Below, piece after piece: positions 11,016-21,100 of a stretch of 64,000 bases of DNA. The position numbers and the translations under genes are program-made. The stretch spans positions 98,648-162,647 of the forward strand of contig JALGWI010000002.1 of NCBI GenBank assembly GCA_025774245.1, written 5' to 3'. Numbering within the stretch: position 1 is the first letter of the stretch; each line of letters begins with the position of its first letter. The notes below the pieces were generated by a model, which searched no databases, was not told the origin of the DNA, and was given only the letters and a program-made list of their open reading frames with translations. The DNA is from a bacterium. GTDB taxonomy: Bacteria; Joyebacterota; Joyebacteria; Joyebacterales; Joyebacteraceae.

Positions 11016-11786
11016 TCAGCCCGGCGGAAAGCCCGGTTCCGGATCACCGGGAATCCCGGGCGGCCCCGGCCTTCCCGGCCCCCCCTCGCCTCGGCGGCCC
11101 CCGTCCCGCCCGGCCACGAGGACGACGATCTCGCCCCGAAGGGGATCCTCCTCCGCGCGCGTCGCGAGCTCCTCGAGACCCCCGCGCAGGACCTCCTCGT
11201 GCACCTTCGTCAGCTCGCGCGCAACGACCGCCTCGCGATCGCCGAGCACCTCCCCCATGTCCCGGAGCGTGGCGGCGATCCTGTGCGGAGCCTCGTAGAA
11301 GATGATCGTGCACGCGAGGTCGGCCATCTCATCGAGCTTCCGCCTCCGTGCCGCGGACCTTCTCGGGAGAAAGCCCGCGAAGAAGAACGGCTGCGGCGGC
11401 AGCCCGGAGATCGAGAGCGCGGCGACGGCCGCCGATGGGCCCGGCACGGCGACTACCTCGATCCCCTCGCGCGCGCAGAGGTTCACGAGGCGGTACCCGG
11501 GATCGGCCACGAGCGGCGTGCCCGCGTCGCTCACGAGCGCCACGTCCGCGCCCGACACGATCCGGTCGGCGATCCTCCGCGCGGCCCTCTCCTCGTTGTG
11601 TTCGTGATAGGCGATGAGTGGAGTCGCGATCTCGAAGCGCGAGAGGAGCTTCCTCGTCCGGCGCGTGTCCTCGGCGGCGATCCCGTCGACGGAACGGAGA
11701 ACCTCGACGGCGCGAAAAGACGTGTCGTCGAGGTTGCCGAGCGGAGTGGCCACAACGTAGAGGCGTCCGCGATCACTCACGCCCAT
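11016..11786 (-). CDS. rsmI: 16S rRNA (cytidine-1402-2'-O)-methyltransferase with collagen-like C-terminal tail
   Basis: LYVVATPLGNLDD, AAEDTRRTRKLLSRF, SDAGTPLVADPGYRLV, PGPSAAVAALSISGLP, FFAGFLPR; tail GGPGRPGPPGIPGDPEPGFPPG. Confidence 0.92.
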   Translation of the reverse strand: MGVSDRGRLYVVATPLGNLDDTSFRAVEVLRSVDGIAAEDTRRTRKLLSRFEIATPLIAYHEHNEERAARRIADRIVSGADVALVSDAGTPLVADPGYRLVNLCAREGIEVVAVPGPSAAVAALSISGLPPQPFFFAGFLPRRSAARRRKLDEMADLACTIIFYEAPHRIAATLRDMGEVLGDREAVVARELTKVHEEVLRGGLEELATRAEEDPLRGEIVVLVAGRDGGRRGEGGPGRPGPPGIPGDPEPGFPPG

Positions 11787-13476
11787 CGGTCGCCGTCCCT
11801 CCCGCGCGACCGGACCCCCCGGTCGCGATGGCGTCGAGGACGCTCGCGAACGCGCGCGCGCCCTCGTAGCGCAACCGGTAGACGAGATCGACCGGCGTCC
11901 GCCCGAGCCGGACCGGCGTGGAGAACCGGAGTCCGGCCGCGAGGGCGGCTTCGTACTGCTCCGCGCCGGTGCCCCGCGCGACGAGCACCGGGCGCGGGTT
12001 GCCCTGTCCGAACGGGGCGAGCGAGTCGAACTCCCGCCCGACCTCCGACGTGGCGCCGACGAGGGGAAGCTCCGCGTCGATCGCCCTCGGTCGGGGCTCC
12101 GGCGGGTGCTCCGCCGCGTACTCGATCATCCGCTCGCGGAAGGCGGGGACGTTCTCGTTTCTGATCGTGAAGCCCGCTGCGCGCGGGTGGCCACCGTAGC
12201 CGAGGAAAAGCTCCGCCATCGAGTTGAACGCGTCGACGAGGTTGAACCCCCCGGGACCGCGCGCCTCCCCCATCCGGTCTCCGTTCAGATTGGAGAGCAC
12301 GATCACGGGCTTCCTGAGCTCCTCCGAGAGCCGCGACGTCACGTAACCCAGGACCTCTATCCGGACGCTCGACTCGACGATCTCGACGGGGGCGTGGGAG
12401 GCCTTCGGGCGGCCCGCCCGCACCTGGCGCCACGCGGCCTGCGCCATCGAGCGCCACGCGCCCCTCCCGTCGACGAGTTCGCGCGCCGTCCCGCGCGCCG
12501 TTTCGATGTCGAGGGAGAGCAACAGGGCGAGCGCCGTGTTGCCGCCCTTTCCGTCCGAGACGCGGCCGAACGCCGGGCCGATCGAGTCGCGGACGTCGTT
12601 CTCGTCGACCTCCCGACCCCACAGCCGCGTCTCCTCGAGGAGCGCGCGGAGGCCGGGCCGTTCCGTCCGCGGCATCGCCGCGAGGCCGGCCGTCACGATC
12701 ACCCTGTTGTCGAACGTCATCGGTACCTTGTCGGCGATCGAGCCGATCGCCGCGAGGGCGAGCGCCTCGTCGCGCCAGCGCGCGCCGTACCACGGCCGGG
12801 ACGACGTCGCCGCACCGTGGGCCCCCGCGAGCTCCGCGAGGAGCAGCTCGGACACCCGGTACGACACGCCCACGCCCGCGAGGTAGCGGTACGGATAGTC
12901 GGTCTCCGGGAGCTTCGCGTTCACGATCGCCGCGGCGGGAGGAAGCTCGGGAGGGATTTCGTGGTGGTCGGTAACGATCGTGTCGATGCCGAGACCGTTC
13001 CCGTAACGGATGGCGTCGCGATCGCTGACGCAGCTGTCGACGGTCACGACCAGCGTGACGCCGCGCGCGGCGAGCCCGTCGAGCTCGGCGCGGTTGAGGC
13101 CGTGGCCCTCCGTCCTCCTGTCGGGGACGTAAGAGCTGACCGAGGCGCCGAGCTGTGTCAGGGCCTCGATCATGATGGTCGCTGCGGTCACGCCGTCCGC
13201 GTCATCGTGGCCGTGAACTGTGATGGCCTCGCCGTGCTCGAGCGCTCGTCCGACCCTCTCGACGACGCGGTCCGCGTCCGGCAGCAGGTGGACGTCGGGG
13301 AGCGTTTCGAGGTCGGCCCGGACGTGCGCCGCGGCTCCCTCCGCCGACGTCACGCCGCGCGACACCAGCACGCTCGCCATCACGGTCGAGAGACCCGTGG
13401 CCTCACGGATCTTCTCGGCGAGCGCGCGGTCGGGCGGATCGAACCTCCAGGTGTACTTGGCGCCCCTCTGAATCAT
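11773..13476 (-). CDS. recJ: Single-stranded-DNA-specific exonuclease
   Basis: DHH-type motifs VHGHDDADGVTA, VTVDSCVSD, VTDHHEIP, YRYLAGVGVSY, GGHPRAAGFTI. Confidence 0.93.
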   Translation of the reverse strand: MIQRGAKYTWRFDPPDRALAEKIREATGLSTVMASVLVSRGVTSAEGAAAHVRADLETLPDVHLLPDADRVVERVGRALEHGEAITVHGHDDADGVTAATIMIEALTQLGASVSSYVPDRRTEGHGLNRAELDGLAARGVTLVVTVDSCVSDRDAIRYGNGLGIDTIVTDHHEIPPELPPAAAIVNAKLPETDYPYRYLAGVGVSYRVSELLLAELAGAHGAATSSRPWYGARWRDEALALAAIGSIADKVPMTFDNRVIVTAGLAAMPRTERPGLRALLEETRLWGREVDENDVRDSIGPAFGRVSDGKGGNTALALLLSLDIETARGTARELVDGRGAWRSMAQAAWRQVRAGRPKASHAPVEIVESSVRIEVLGYVTSRLSEELRKPVIVLSNLNGDRMGEARGPGGFNLVDAFNSMAELFLGYGGHPRAAGFTIRNENVPAFRERMIEYAAEHPPEPRPRAIDAELPLVGATSEVGREFDSLAPFGQGNPRPVLVARGTGAEQYEAALAAGLRFSTPVRLGRTPVDLVYRLRYEGARAFASVLDAIATGGSGRAGGTATDGRE

Positions 13477-13532
13477 GGATCCCCGCGGATGAGGGAAGCC
13501 GGCGTTCGACCCGCGCGGCCTCCGGGCGGCCG

Positions 13533-14294
13533 CTACTCGCTCTTCCCGCGCTTCAACGTCATGAAATGCTCGATGATGTCGATCGGCACGGGGAAGACGA
13601 TCGTCGAGTTCTTCTCCACCGCGATCTCGCTCAGGGTCTGCAGGAACCGAAGCTGGATCGAGGTCGGCTCAGAGGCCAGCACCTTCGCAGCGCTCGCGAG
13701 GGTCTCCGACGCCTGGGACTCGCCCTGGGCGTGGATGATCTTCGCGCGCCGCTCACGCTCGGCCTCCGCCTGCTTCGCGATCGCACGCTGCATCTGTTCC
13801 GGAAGATCGACGTGCTTGACCTCGACGGCCGAGACTTTGATGCCCCAGCCGTCGGTCGCGCGGTCGAGGATCCCCTGCAGCTCCTGGTTGATCTTCTCGC
13901 GCTCCGACAGCAGCTCGTCGAGGTCGCCGGAGCCGATCACGCTCCGAAGCGTAGTCTGCGCCAGCTGCGACGTCGCGTAGGCGTAGTCCTGCACCTCGAC
14001 GATCGCCTTGTCCGGCTCGAAGACGCGGTAGTAGACGACGGCGTTCACCTTGACCGAGACGTTGTCCTTCGTGATGACGTCCTGCGGCGGCACGTCCATG
14101 GCGATGATGCGGAGGCCGACGCGGACCAGCCGGTCGATGAACGGGATGATCAGCACGAGGCCGGGTCCCCTGACGCCGGCGAGGCGGCCGAGGCGGAACA
14201 GCACGCCGCGCTCGTACTCCCGCAGCACGTAGATCGCCTTTGAGAGCAGGACGAGGAACACCAATACGAGGATCACGATTCCAGTCATGCTCAC
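13533..14294 (-). CDS. SPFH/stomatin-like (slipin) protein
   Basis: [28 protein letters not shown]..., [31 protein letters not shown]. Confidence 0.93.
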   Translation of the reverse strand: MSMTGIVILVLVFLVLLSKAIYVLREYERGVLFRLGRLAGVRGPGLVLIIPFIDRLVRVGLRIIAMDVPPQDVITKDNVSVKVNAVVYYRVFEPDKAIVEVQDYAYATSQLAQTTLRSVIGSGDLDELLSEREKINQELQGILDRATDGWGIKVSAVEVKHVDLPEQMQRAIAKQAEAERERRAKIIHAQGESQASETLASAAKVLASEPTSIQLRFLQTLSEIAVEKNSTIVFPVPIDIIEHFMTLKRGKSE

Positions 14295-14297
14295 CTC

Positions 14298-14636
14298 CTA
14301 TGGGATCCGTTGCACCGTGAGGACCATCCTGTCGACGGAGACCACGGTCACACGCGTTCCCTTTGGGATCTCTTCGCCGGCCACGGCGTTCCAGTACTCG
14401 CCGCGGACGAAGACGCGCCCTTCGGGCGAGAGGTCGTTCACCGCCTCACCGATCTCACCGACCATCCCTTCGCGGCCCGTGCTGACGCGCCGCCCCTGGG
14501 CCAGCAGGCCGATGGGGACGGCCAGCAGGAAGAACACGATCATGAGGGCCACGGCCGGCATGATCGCGCTCTGATCCAGGCCGAAGAGCCGGAACAGCGC
14601 GGTCAGGAGATCGAGCAATCCGGTGAACTCGCCCAC
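14298..14636 (-). CDS. NfeD-family C-terminal OB-fold protein
   Basis: GREGMVGEIGEAVNDLSPEGRVFVRGEYWNAVAGEEIPKGTRVTVVSVDRMVLTVQ; partner of the SPFH gene. Confidence 0.88.
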   Translation of the reverse strand: MGEFTGLLDLLTALFRLFGLDQSAIMPAVALMIVFFLLAVPIGLLAQGRRVSTGREGMVGEIGEAVNDLSPEGRVFVRGEYWNAVAGEEIPKGTRVTVVSVDRMVLTVQRIP

Positions 14637-14685
14637 TCGAACCTCCGCTCGGGAGCACGTCGGGCGCGCCGGTCGAGGCGCTTCA

Positions 14686-15924
14686 CTACGCCCGGTCGGG
14701 CTGCGCGAACTCCGCCCTGGTGTAGACCCGGATGCCGAGCCGATCCCGCCCCTCGGTCACGAGGCCGTCGCCGACGAACGACTCCAGGATCGCGTCGAGC
14801 TGCGCCGGCGAGAGCGGACTCGAACGGAAGAGGATCGGATACGGCGTCTCCACCTCGATGCTCGACAGGAGATCGGGCTCGTAATCGCCCGCCTCGACGA
14901 CCGGGAGGACCTTCGCCCGCTTCAGGTACTTCTCGAACGCGGCCGGGTCCCTCTGGATGTTCGCCATCGTCCGCGTGTAGCGGTGCGCGTCGCTTCCCTC
15001 CTTCGCGTAGATCGCGAGCTGGAAGTCGGCCTGCGTCTGCCGCTTGCGGATCATGGTTCGGATGATGCCGAGGTCGTCCGGTGTGGCATCGAGAAGCACC
15101 ATCCCATCCTGCGCCATGTCTACCATCCGTGTCAACAGGGTTTGGACGGGAAGCTCCTCGCCGTTCCACCTGAGGACGGCCTGGAGACCGTGCTTCGTCG
15201 CGCGCCACCGGTTGATCATGATGGTGCGGTACTCGTCCTCGGAGATCTCCCGGTCTGACTCGTGCTCGGCGACCTGGTGCATGAGACCGGCGACGAGCGT
15301 CACGAGCTCGCACATGAGCCGGGTCGAGCTCACGCAGTCGCCTACCCGGAGCTCGACGGTCGACCCCCACGCCAGCTTGGAGCAGACGTCGCCGCCCCAG
15401 TCGGGCTGCGACAGAGCCGGAGAGACCAGCGACTGGGGAACCGAACACCACTCCGCGAACGATGCAACGCGATAGCTCTTGTAGTCTCCCGTCCTCCTTC
15501 TGTAGATGGGGCTGTTGGCCATGAGCGCGGCGAACGGCGCCACGTAGCGCGCCATCGCGTTCTGCACGCGGATCGCCGCCGTCCAGTCGCGGACCGTGCC
15601 GACGTGGATGTGCGCGCCGACGGGCTCCCTCTCGAAGGGACGTGTCCCGGCCCGCAGCAGGAACCACTTCTTCTTCGCGAGCGCCTTCCTGAGCTCGCTG
15701 TCGAACCTCTCGCTCTTCTCGAGGATCTCCCGGAAGCTCCTCACCGAGCCGATCCGGCTCTCCAGCAGCTCCAGATCGGTCCCCGGCTCGGCCCACGGGA
15801 GCATCTGCCTGAGTTCGTCGGCGAGGAGCTCGACGTCCTTCTCGTCGACATTCTCCCCCGACTCCCTGAGTATCGCCATCTCCCAGTCGTAACCGACCGT
15901 GAGCGGCTCGAAGTAGGTGGCCAT
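14686..15924 (-). CDS. Glutamate-cysteine ligase family 2 (GCS2/YbdK-type carboxylate-amine ligase)
   Basis: GYDWEMAIL, PVGAHIHVGTVRDW, STVELRVGD, YRTIMINRWRATKHGLQA. Confidence 0.83.
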   Translation of the reverse strand: MATYFEPLTVGYDWEMAILRESGENVDEKDVELLADELRQMLPWAEPGTDLELLESRIGSVRSFREILEKSERFDSELRKALAKKKWFLLRAGTRPFEREPVGAHIHVGTVRDWTAAIRVQNAMARYVAPFAALMANSPIYRRRTGDYKSYRVASFAEWCSVPQSLVSPALSQPDWGGDVCSKLAWGSTVELRVGDCVSSTRLMCELVTLVAGLMHQVAEHESDREISEDEYRTIMINRWRATKHGLQAVLRWNGEELPVQTLLTRMVDMAQDGMVLLDATPDDLGIIRTMIRKRQTQADFQLAIYAKEGSDAHRYTRTMANIQRDPAAFEKYLKRAKVLPVVEAGDYEPDLLSSIEVETPYPILFRSSPLSPAQLDAILESFVGDGLVTEGRDRLGIRVYTRAEFAQPDRA

Positions 15925-17361
15925 CTATGCCTCCACTCGCACCGAGAGCCGCTCTCCTCCGACCGTCGTCGTGCACTCGATCGGGAAGGAACCCCTCGGG
16001 ATGTTGATGGTCTTGGTATGGACGCGCCCCGCTCCCGCGAGATCGCGGGCGGAGAGCGTGACGGACCTCCGGCCTTGAGCGGTCCGGATCGAGACGCGGA
16101 AGGGATCGCCCTTCCTGCTCGTCCGCACCGTGAGTGCGACGGGAATCCCGCCTCGGCCGGCCCGGCCCTTCGATGCCAGGAACATCGTCGTGTCGTTCGC
16201 GGCCACGTCGGACCCGACGAGGAACGCGACGCCGTAGCGCGCGCGCCCGCCCTTCGGGATCTTCCTGGGCGCGTGACGGAGCTGCAACTCGGGTCCCTGG
16301 TAGTCGCTCCTGATGCTCAGGTGGCAGCCCCTCCTCGTGCCGAACAGGATCGCGAGGACGCGGCCCTCGCGCTCGTGACGCGAGATCACGAAGCCGGGCT
16401 TGAGACCGAAGTGCTCGTCCCTCCAGTCGCGCCAGCGCCAGCGCCTCCCGTAGCCGGGACGGTGGTAGCGGACCTTCGTGAGGCCCCGCCCGCCGGGAAC
16501 GTCGAAGACGCTGAGCGAGGCGGGATGGCCGTCGGCCCTGGTCGACATCCTGACGACGAAGGTAACGTCGGTCTCGTCCTTCTCCTTCTTGTCGCCCGCC
16601 TTGCCGGCCGACCCGTCGCCGGACGCCTCGTCGCCGTCCTTCTTCGCGTCCTTCCGCTCCGTCTCTCCGGCGTAGGAGATCACGTAGCGACCGACGACGC
16701 CCGGGAGGTCGCTCTCGAGCTCGACCTCCTTCGAGATCGTCACTCCCTCGGGCGACTTGAGGCTCCGACTGAACCGAAGCTCCGCCGAGCCGGTCGCAGG
16801 CTCAGGCTCGGTCCGCTCGAACTCCGACTTCCAGATCTCTCCCGGAGAGCCTCCCTCGACGATGAGCTCCTCCGCGCCTCCGAGCAGGATGTACTTCCCC
16901 GCCATGATGTAATCGAGAGGCTGTGCGAAGCGGTCCTCCCCCGCGCACCCGCGGAGCGACAGGAGCCTCGCGCCGCGGTGGGGCTGGTACACCGCCGACA
17001 CGAAGCAGTTGGCCAGGATGTCCTCGGCGTACCCGTCGCTGTCGACGTCGCCGGAGCGCTTCTCGACGACACCGGCCCGCGTGCACTCGAGGTCGACGCG
17101 GGGTCCCCTCTTCCTGAGGATCTTTGCGCTCTCCTTCGGATCGAGGACCAGGAGGTCGCCCTTCTTGACTTTCCACGGAAACATGAAGTCACGCGTGAGC
17201 GACGCTTCCTTGCCGATGAAAGTCTTCGGAACGCTCAGCGCGCCCGCGGCTGCCCCCTTCACCTTGACGACGAGCTTGAAGCGCCCGAACTCCAGGCCGT
17301 TGTCGTCCCGGTAGCGCTTCTCGAGTGTCTTCTTCCGTACTTCCGCTAGCAGTCGTTGCAT
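15925..17361 (-). CDS. Conserved hypothetical protein, coupled to the GCS2 ligase
   Basis: Long minus-strand ORF from ATG 17361 (MQRLLAEVRKKTLEKRYRDDNGLEFGRFKLVVKV); stop abuts ligase start. No family recognised with confidence. Confidence 0.75.
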   Translation of the reverse strand: MQRLLAEVRKKTLEKRYRDDNGLEFGRFKLVVKVKGAAAGALSVPKTFIGKEASLTRDFMFPWKVKKGDLLVLDPKESAKILRKRGPRVDLECTRAGVVEKRSGDVDSDGYAEDILANCFVSAVYQPHRGARLLSLRGCAGEDRFAQPLDYIMAGKYILLGGAEELIVEGGSPGEIWKSEFERTEPEPATGSAELRFSRSLKSPEGVTISKEVELESDLPGVVGRYVISYAGETERKDAKKDGDEASGDGSAGKAGDKKEKDETDVTFVVRMSTRADGHPASLSVFDVPGGRGLTKVRYHRPGYGRRWRWRDWRDEHFGLKPGFVISRHEREGRVLAILFGTRRGCHLSIRSDYQGPELQLRHAPRKIPKGGRARYGVAFLVGSDVAANDTTMFLASKGRAGRGGIPVALTVRTSRKGDPFRVSIRTAQGRRSVTLSARDLAGAGRVHTKTINIPRGSFPIECTTTVGGERLSVRVEA

Positions 17362-17491
17362 GATCGTCTCCGTCCTTCCCTGGCTGGGTGCTGTTCGGCA
17401 TTCCTGGAGAAGGCTCAAGGAGAGGGAGACTCCGGTCCCACCTGCAGGGCCCGGGTGCCCCGCGCAACGGATGACGCGGCCGCGCGGGCAC

Positions 17492-17530
17492 AATAAAAAG
17501 GGAGCAGAGAGTCAGCGACCCTCTGCTCCC
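17492..17530 (-). terminator. Rho-independent terminator downstream of HU
   Basis: Minus strand GGGAGCAGAG-GGTCGCTGACT-CTCTGCTCCC-TTTTTATT, 10-bp perfect stem plus U-tract. Confidence 0.92.
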
Positions 17531-17564
17531 TTCGCAGAGTTCAGTACTCCCTAAGACCTTCTCG

Positions 17565-17849
17565 CTATTTGACCGTGTCCTTCAAGGACTTGCCGGCCTT
17601 GAACTTCGGGTAGTAGTGGCTCCCGACGTGCTTCGTCTTGTCGCTGCCGGGGATCCTCCAGTCGCGGGCAGGGCGATGCTCGGCACTGAACGTGCCGAAC
17701 CCGGTAATCTGTACCTTGCCTCTGTCCTTGAGCTCCGTCGAGATGATCCCAGTATCGGTGGAGAAAAGGATGTCGATGGTCTCCTTGGCGGATCTGTTCG
17801 ACTGTCCGGTCTTCTCTGCCAGCTTCTCAACAAGCTCAGCCTTGTTCAT
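17565..17849 (-). CDS. HU-family DNA-binding protein (divergent arm)
   Basis: MNKAELVEKLAEKTGQSNRSAKETIDILF...KVQITGFGTFSAEHRPAR; HU fold with unusual DNA-binding arm. Confidence 0.92.
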   Translation of the reverse strand: MNKAELVEKLAEKTGQSNRSAKETIDILFSTDTGIISTELKDRGKVQITGFGTFSAEHRPARDWRIPGSDKTKHVGSHYYPKFKAGKSLKDTVK

Positions 17850-18101
17850 CTGCTGCTCCCTCCTGATCTCTGACCACTGCCCCTTGGTTTGCGAAACGTC
17901 CCGAACTTTGGGACAAGCTACGACACACCTCAGATGTTGTCAATAGGAAACGTCCAAAAAGTGGGGGCAATCGGGACACAGGGGCCGCAGGTACGGGGTG
18001 ATGCACATACAGGAGTATTCCTACTATAGTGGCGGCCCCTTGGAGGCTTTCTACCGCTCCCGGGCCCAGCGGCAGGCGTGTTTCGGCGGTGGCCACGAGG
18101 A

Positions 18102-21100
18102 TCAGCGGACGCTCCGCCGGAGGAACCTCTCCCCCCTCTCGAACTGGATCTCCGGAAGCTCCTTGACGTTGATCTGGAAGTACATCTGCCACTCGCCCTC
18201 GTAGTAGCGGCTCGTGAACTGGGCCTCCCAGCAGTGCATGTCCCGGTAGATCGTGTACTCCTGGCTCGAGACCTCCTGTTCGGCGAGATCGTAGTGGATG
18301 CCGTAGTTCAGTCGCCAGTTGTCGGTCAGCGAGAAGGCGAACGAGCCCTCGGTCCAGTAGCTGGCCGTCTCCGAGTTGGCGCCGCGGGAGTACCGGAACG
18401 TGACCGAGGCGTCCCAGGGACGGGCCGCGAGCCGGGACGACGCGTCCCTCATCGCGAACTCGCGCCTGATCTCGTCCGCCGGCGAACGCCCGTACTCCAC
18501 GGGCGGCTCCGTCCCGATCTCGCCGAGCATCAGCGGCGGCCTCCCTCGCAGATTGAAGGTGGACGTCAGGCTCGAGCTCTGGAGGTCCCATCCGTACGGG
18601 TCGTGGCGCGTGGCCCACCGGAACGAGAACGGGAGGCCGGGCCTGAACTCCAGGCCGCTCACGAGGTCCGACCAGGGCTCCTCCTCTTCGATGAAGTTGT
18701 ACGAGCTCGCGAAGGAGAGCCTGAGCAGGTTGTCGATCTTGCTGATCTTCCCTTCCCTGAGCAGCTTGGCCTGGAGCTTGTTGACCAGGGACAGGTTCAG
18801 GGCCTCCCTCTCCCTCGGGGTGCCGCCGAACCCGCCGAACACGGGGAAGCGGTCGCTGCCGTCCTCGTCGAAGTACTGATCGAAGTCCGGCGTCCACGCG
18901 AACGACGCGGTCGGCTCGATGATGTGGCGGAGGCCCTCGAGCGCCCCCACGCGCGGGAAGAAGGTGCCGTAGATCGACGTCCCCCCGGAGACGGCAGCGC
19001 TGTAGGTGAACCGACTCTGGAACTCGTTGCCCAGCTTGTCGCGGTCGTACAGGTTCTGGAGGAGATCGACGCGTGGCGTGACGTTGAGCCAGCCGAGCAC
19101 GCGGCTCGTGTTCCGTATGCTCGCGCCGATGCCGATGCCCTGGTGGATCTCGGTCTCGTCCTCGACGGTGTCGCGGTCGTTGACCGCCTGCGCCCGCCAG
19201 CTGTACGTCGTCTTCGACAACCAGCCCGCGATGCCCGTGAGGTCCGGCGCCGCGGCGACGATCGGCCGCTGCGACGCCGACACGTTGATCCTCGGAAGCT
19301 CCGAGCGGATGACGTTCGCGTCGAGCTCCTCCCGCCGGTCGAGCGTGACGCCGATCGAGAGGCTGCTCCAGCGCCCGCGCGTCCAGAACTGGGAGTGGAG
19401 GCTCCGGTTGCTGGCGTCCTGGATCGACTGGTTGGAGTCGCTGGCGTAGGTCGCGTCGCTCCGGAAGTCGCCCGACGCGCCGACCGACCAGTTCCTGCCG
19501 ATCTCCTGCTTGTGCCGGATCTTGAGATCCCATCGGCGCCGGTTGTCGATCAGCTCGTCCGCGAACGACGTCTCGACCGAACCCGTGAGACGATAGCGGA
19601 GTTTGTACCGCGCCTCGGCATGGACGATCCACCGCGTCTGGTCGTAGTAGTCCGCCCACGCCGAGAGGTCCCAGTAGTCGCTCGGCGCCCAGAAGTACCC
19701 GAAGTTCTTGATGAAGCGCCCCCGCGTCTCCGAGAACCCGATGTCGAGCCTCGGGATGAGGAAGCCGGAGTGGCGCGTCGTCCTGATCGGGAAGACGAAG
19801 AACGGCAGGGCGAAGACCGGGATCTCACCGACGTAGAGGATGATCGGCTTGGCCACGGCCTTGTCGTCCAGGTAGATCTTCATCTGGTGTGACTTGATCC
19901 GGTAGTGCGGCTCGGCCTCCGAGCAGGTCGTGTAGACGCCTTGCTCCACGAGCAGCGTGCCGTCGGCCTGCCGGATGACGCGGTCGCCGTAGTAGATGCC
20001 CTGCTCGAAGGTCGTCGTGCCTCCGAGCACCGCGCCGGTCTGCTCCTCGAGGTCGTAGCCCAGGCTCTCGCCGACCAGGCGCTGCGAGCCCTCCTGGAGG
20101 TCCGGCGAGCCCCGGGCCGAGAGAACCTGGTCGTCGGGATCGAAGACGATCTCGTCGGCCGTGAGGACGGACTCGTGATACTCGGCCGTTGCGAGGCCGG
20201 TCAGGAGGATCCGGTTCCGTCCGACGTAGTAGTCGATCTGATCGGAGGTGTAGACGACGGAGTCGAGGGCCACGGAGTCCGCGATCGCCGGCTCTCCCAG
20301 GGGCGTCTCCGCGAGCGCGGGGCCTGCGATCGGCGGCCCGGGTCCGAGCGGCTCGGGCGCGGGCGATTCCTCGGCCGGCGCGCCCTCGGTCGGCTCCTCC
20401 GACGGCGTGTCTTCGGGCGGTGGCTCCCCGGTGAACGGGTCCGCCGGGGGTGATTCCGCCGGTGCCGACTCGACCGGCGGCTCGGGTGCTCCCGGCTCCT
20501 CCGACGGCGGCCCCGCCGGCGCCGGTTGCCCCTCTTCGGGGGCCTCGGAGGCGAACACGTAGTAGCCGCTCGCGGCCCCGCGGAAGATCGCTCGATCGAT
20601 CGCGCCGTCTTCGAAGAGGACGTCGATCTGGCGCGCCGAGACCCTGTTCATCTCGCCCGCCGTTCCCACGAAGTGCTCGCTCGTGGCTCTTCCCCGGACG
20701 ACCACGAGGACGGGCTCGCCCTCCTGGAAGTACATCGTCAGCGTGTCCCCGCTGACGGTCCCGCGGTGTGGCTCTTCCTCCGGTTCCTTGGCCTCGACGT
20801 GATAGCTCGTGCCGGCGTTGCCGGTCGCGATGACGCGGGAGACCCGCCCTTCCGACGCGAACACGAGGATGCGCTCGCCGGTCAGGCGGTCGGAGTTCTG
20901 CTCCACGACGGGAGCGCCCTCGAGCGCCATGCGGTCGTCGCCGAAGATCGTGGCCACCCTCGACCGCGTGGACAGCTCGTCCCGCCTGATCTCGGCGTCT
21001 CCGAACGCGATCATCGAGTCGCGGCCCTGGGCGAGCTCGATGACGTCGGCGACGAGCGTGGCGTCCGGCTCGCCCTCCTCCCCGAACGTCGTGATGACCG

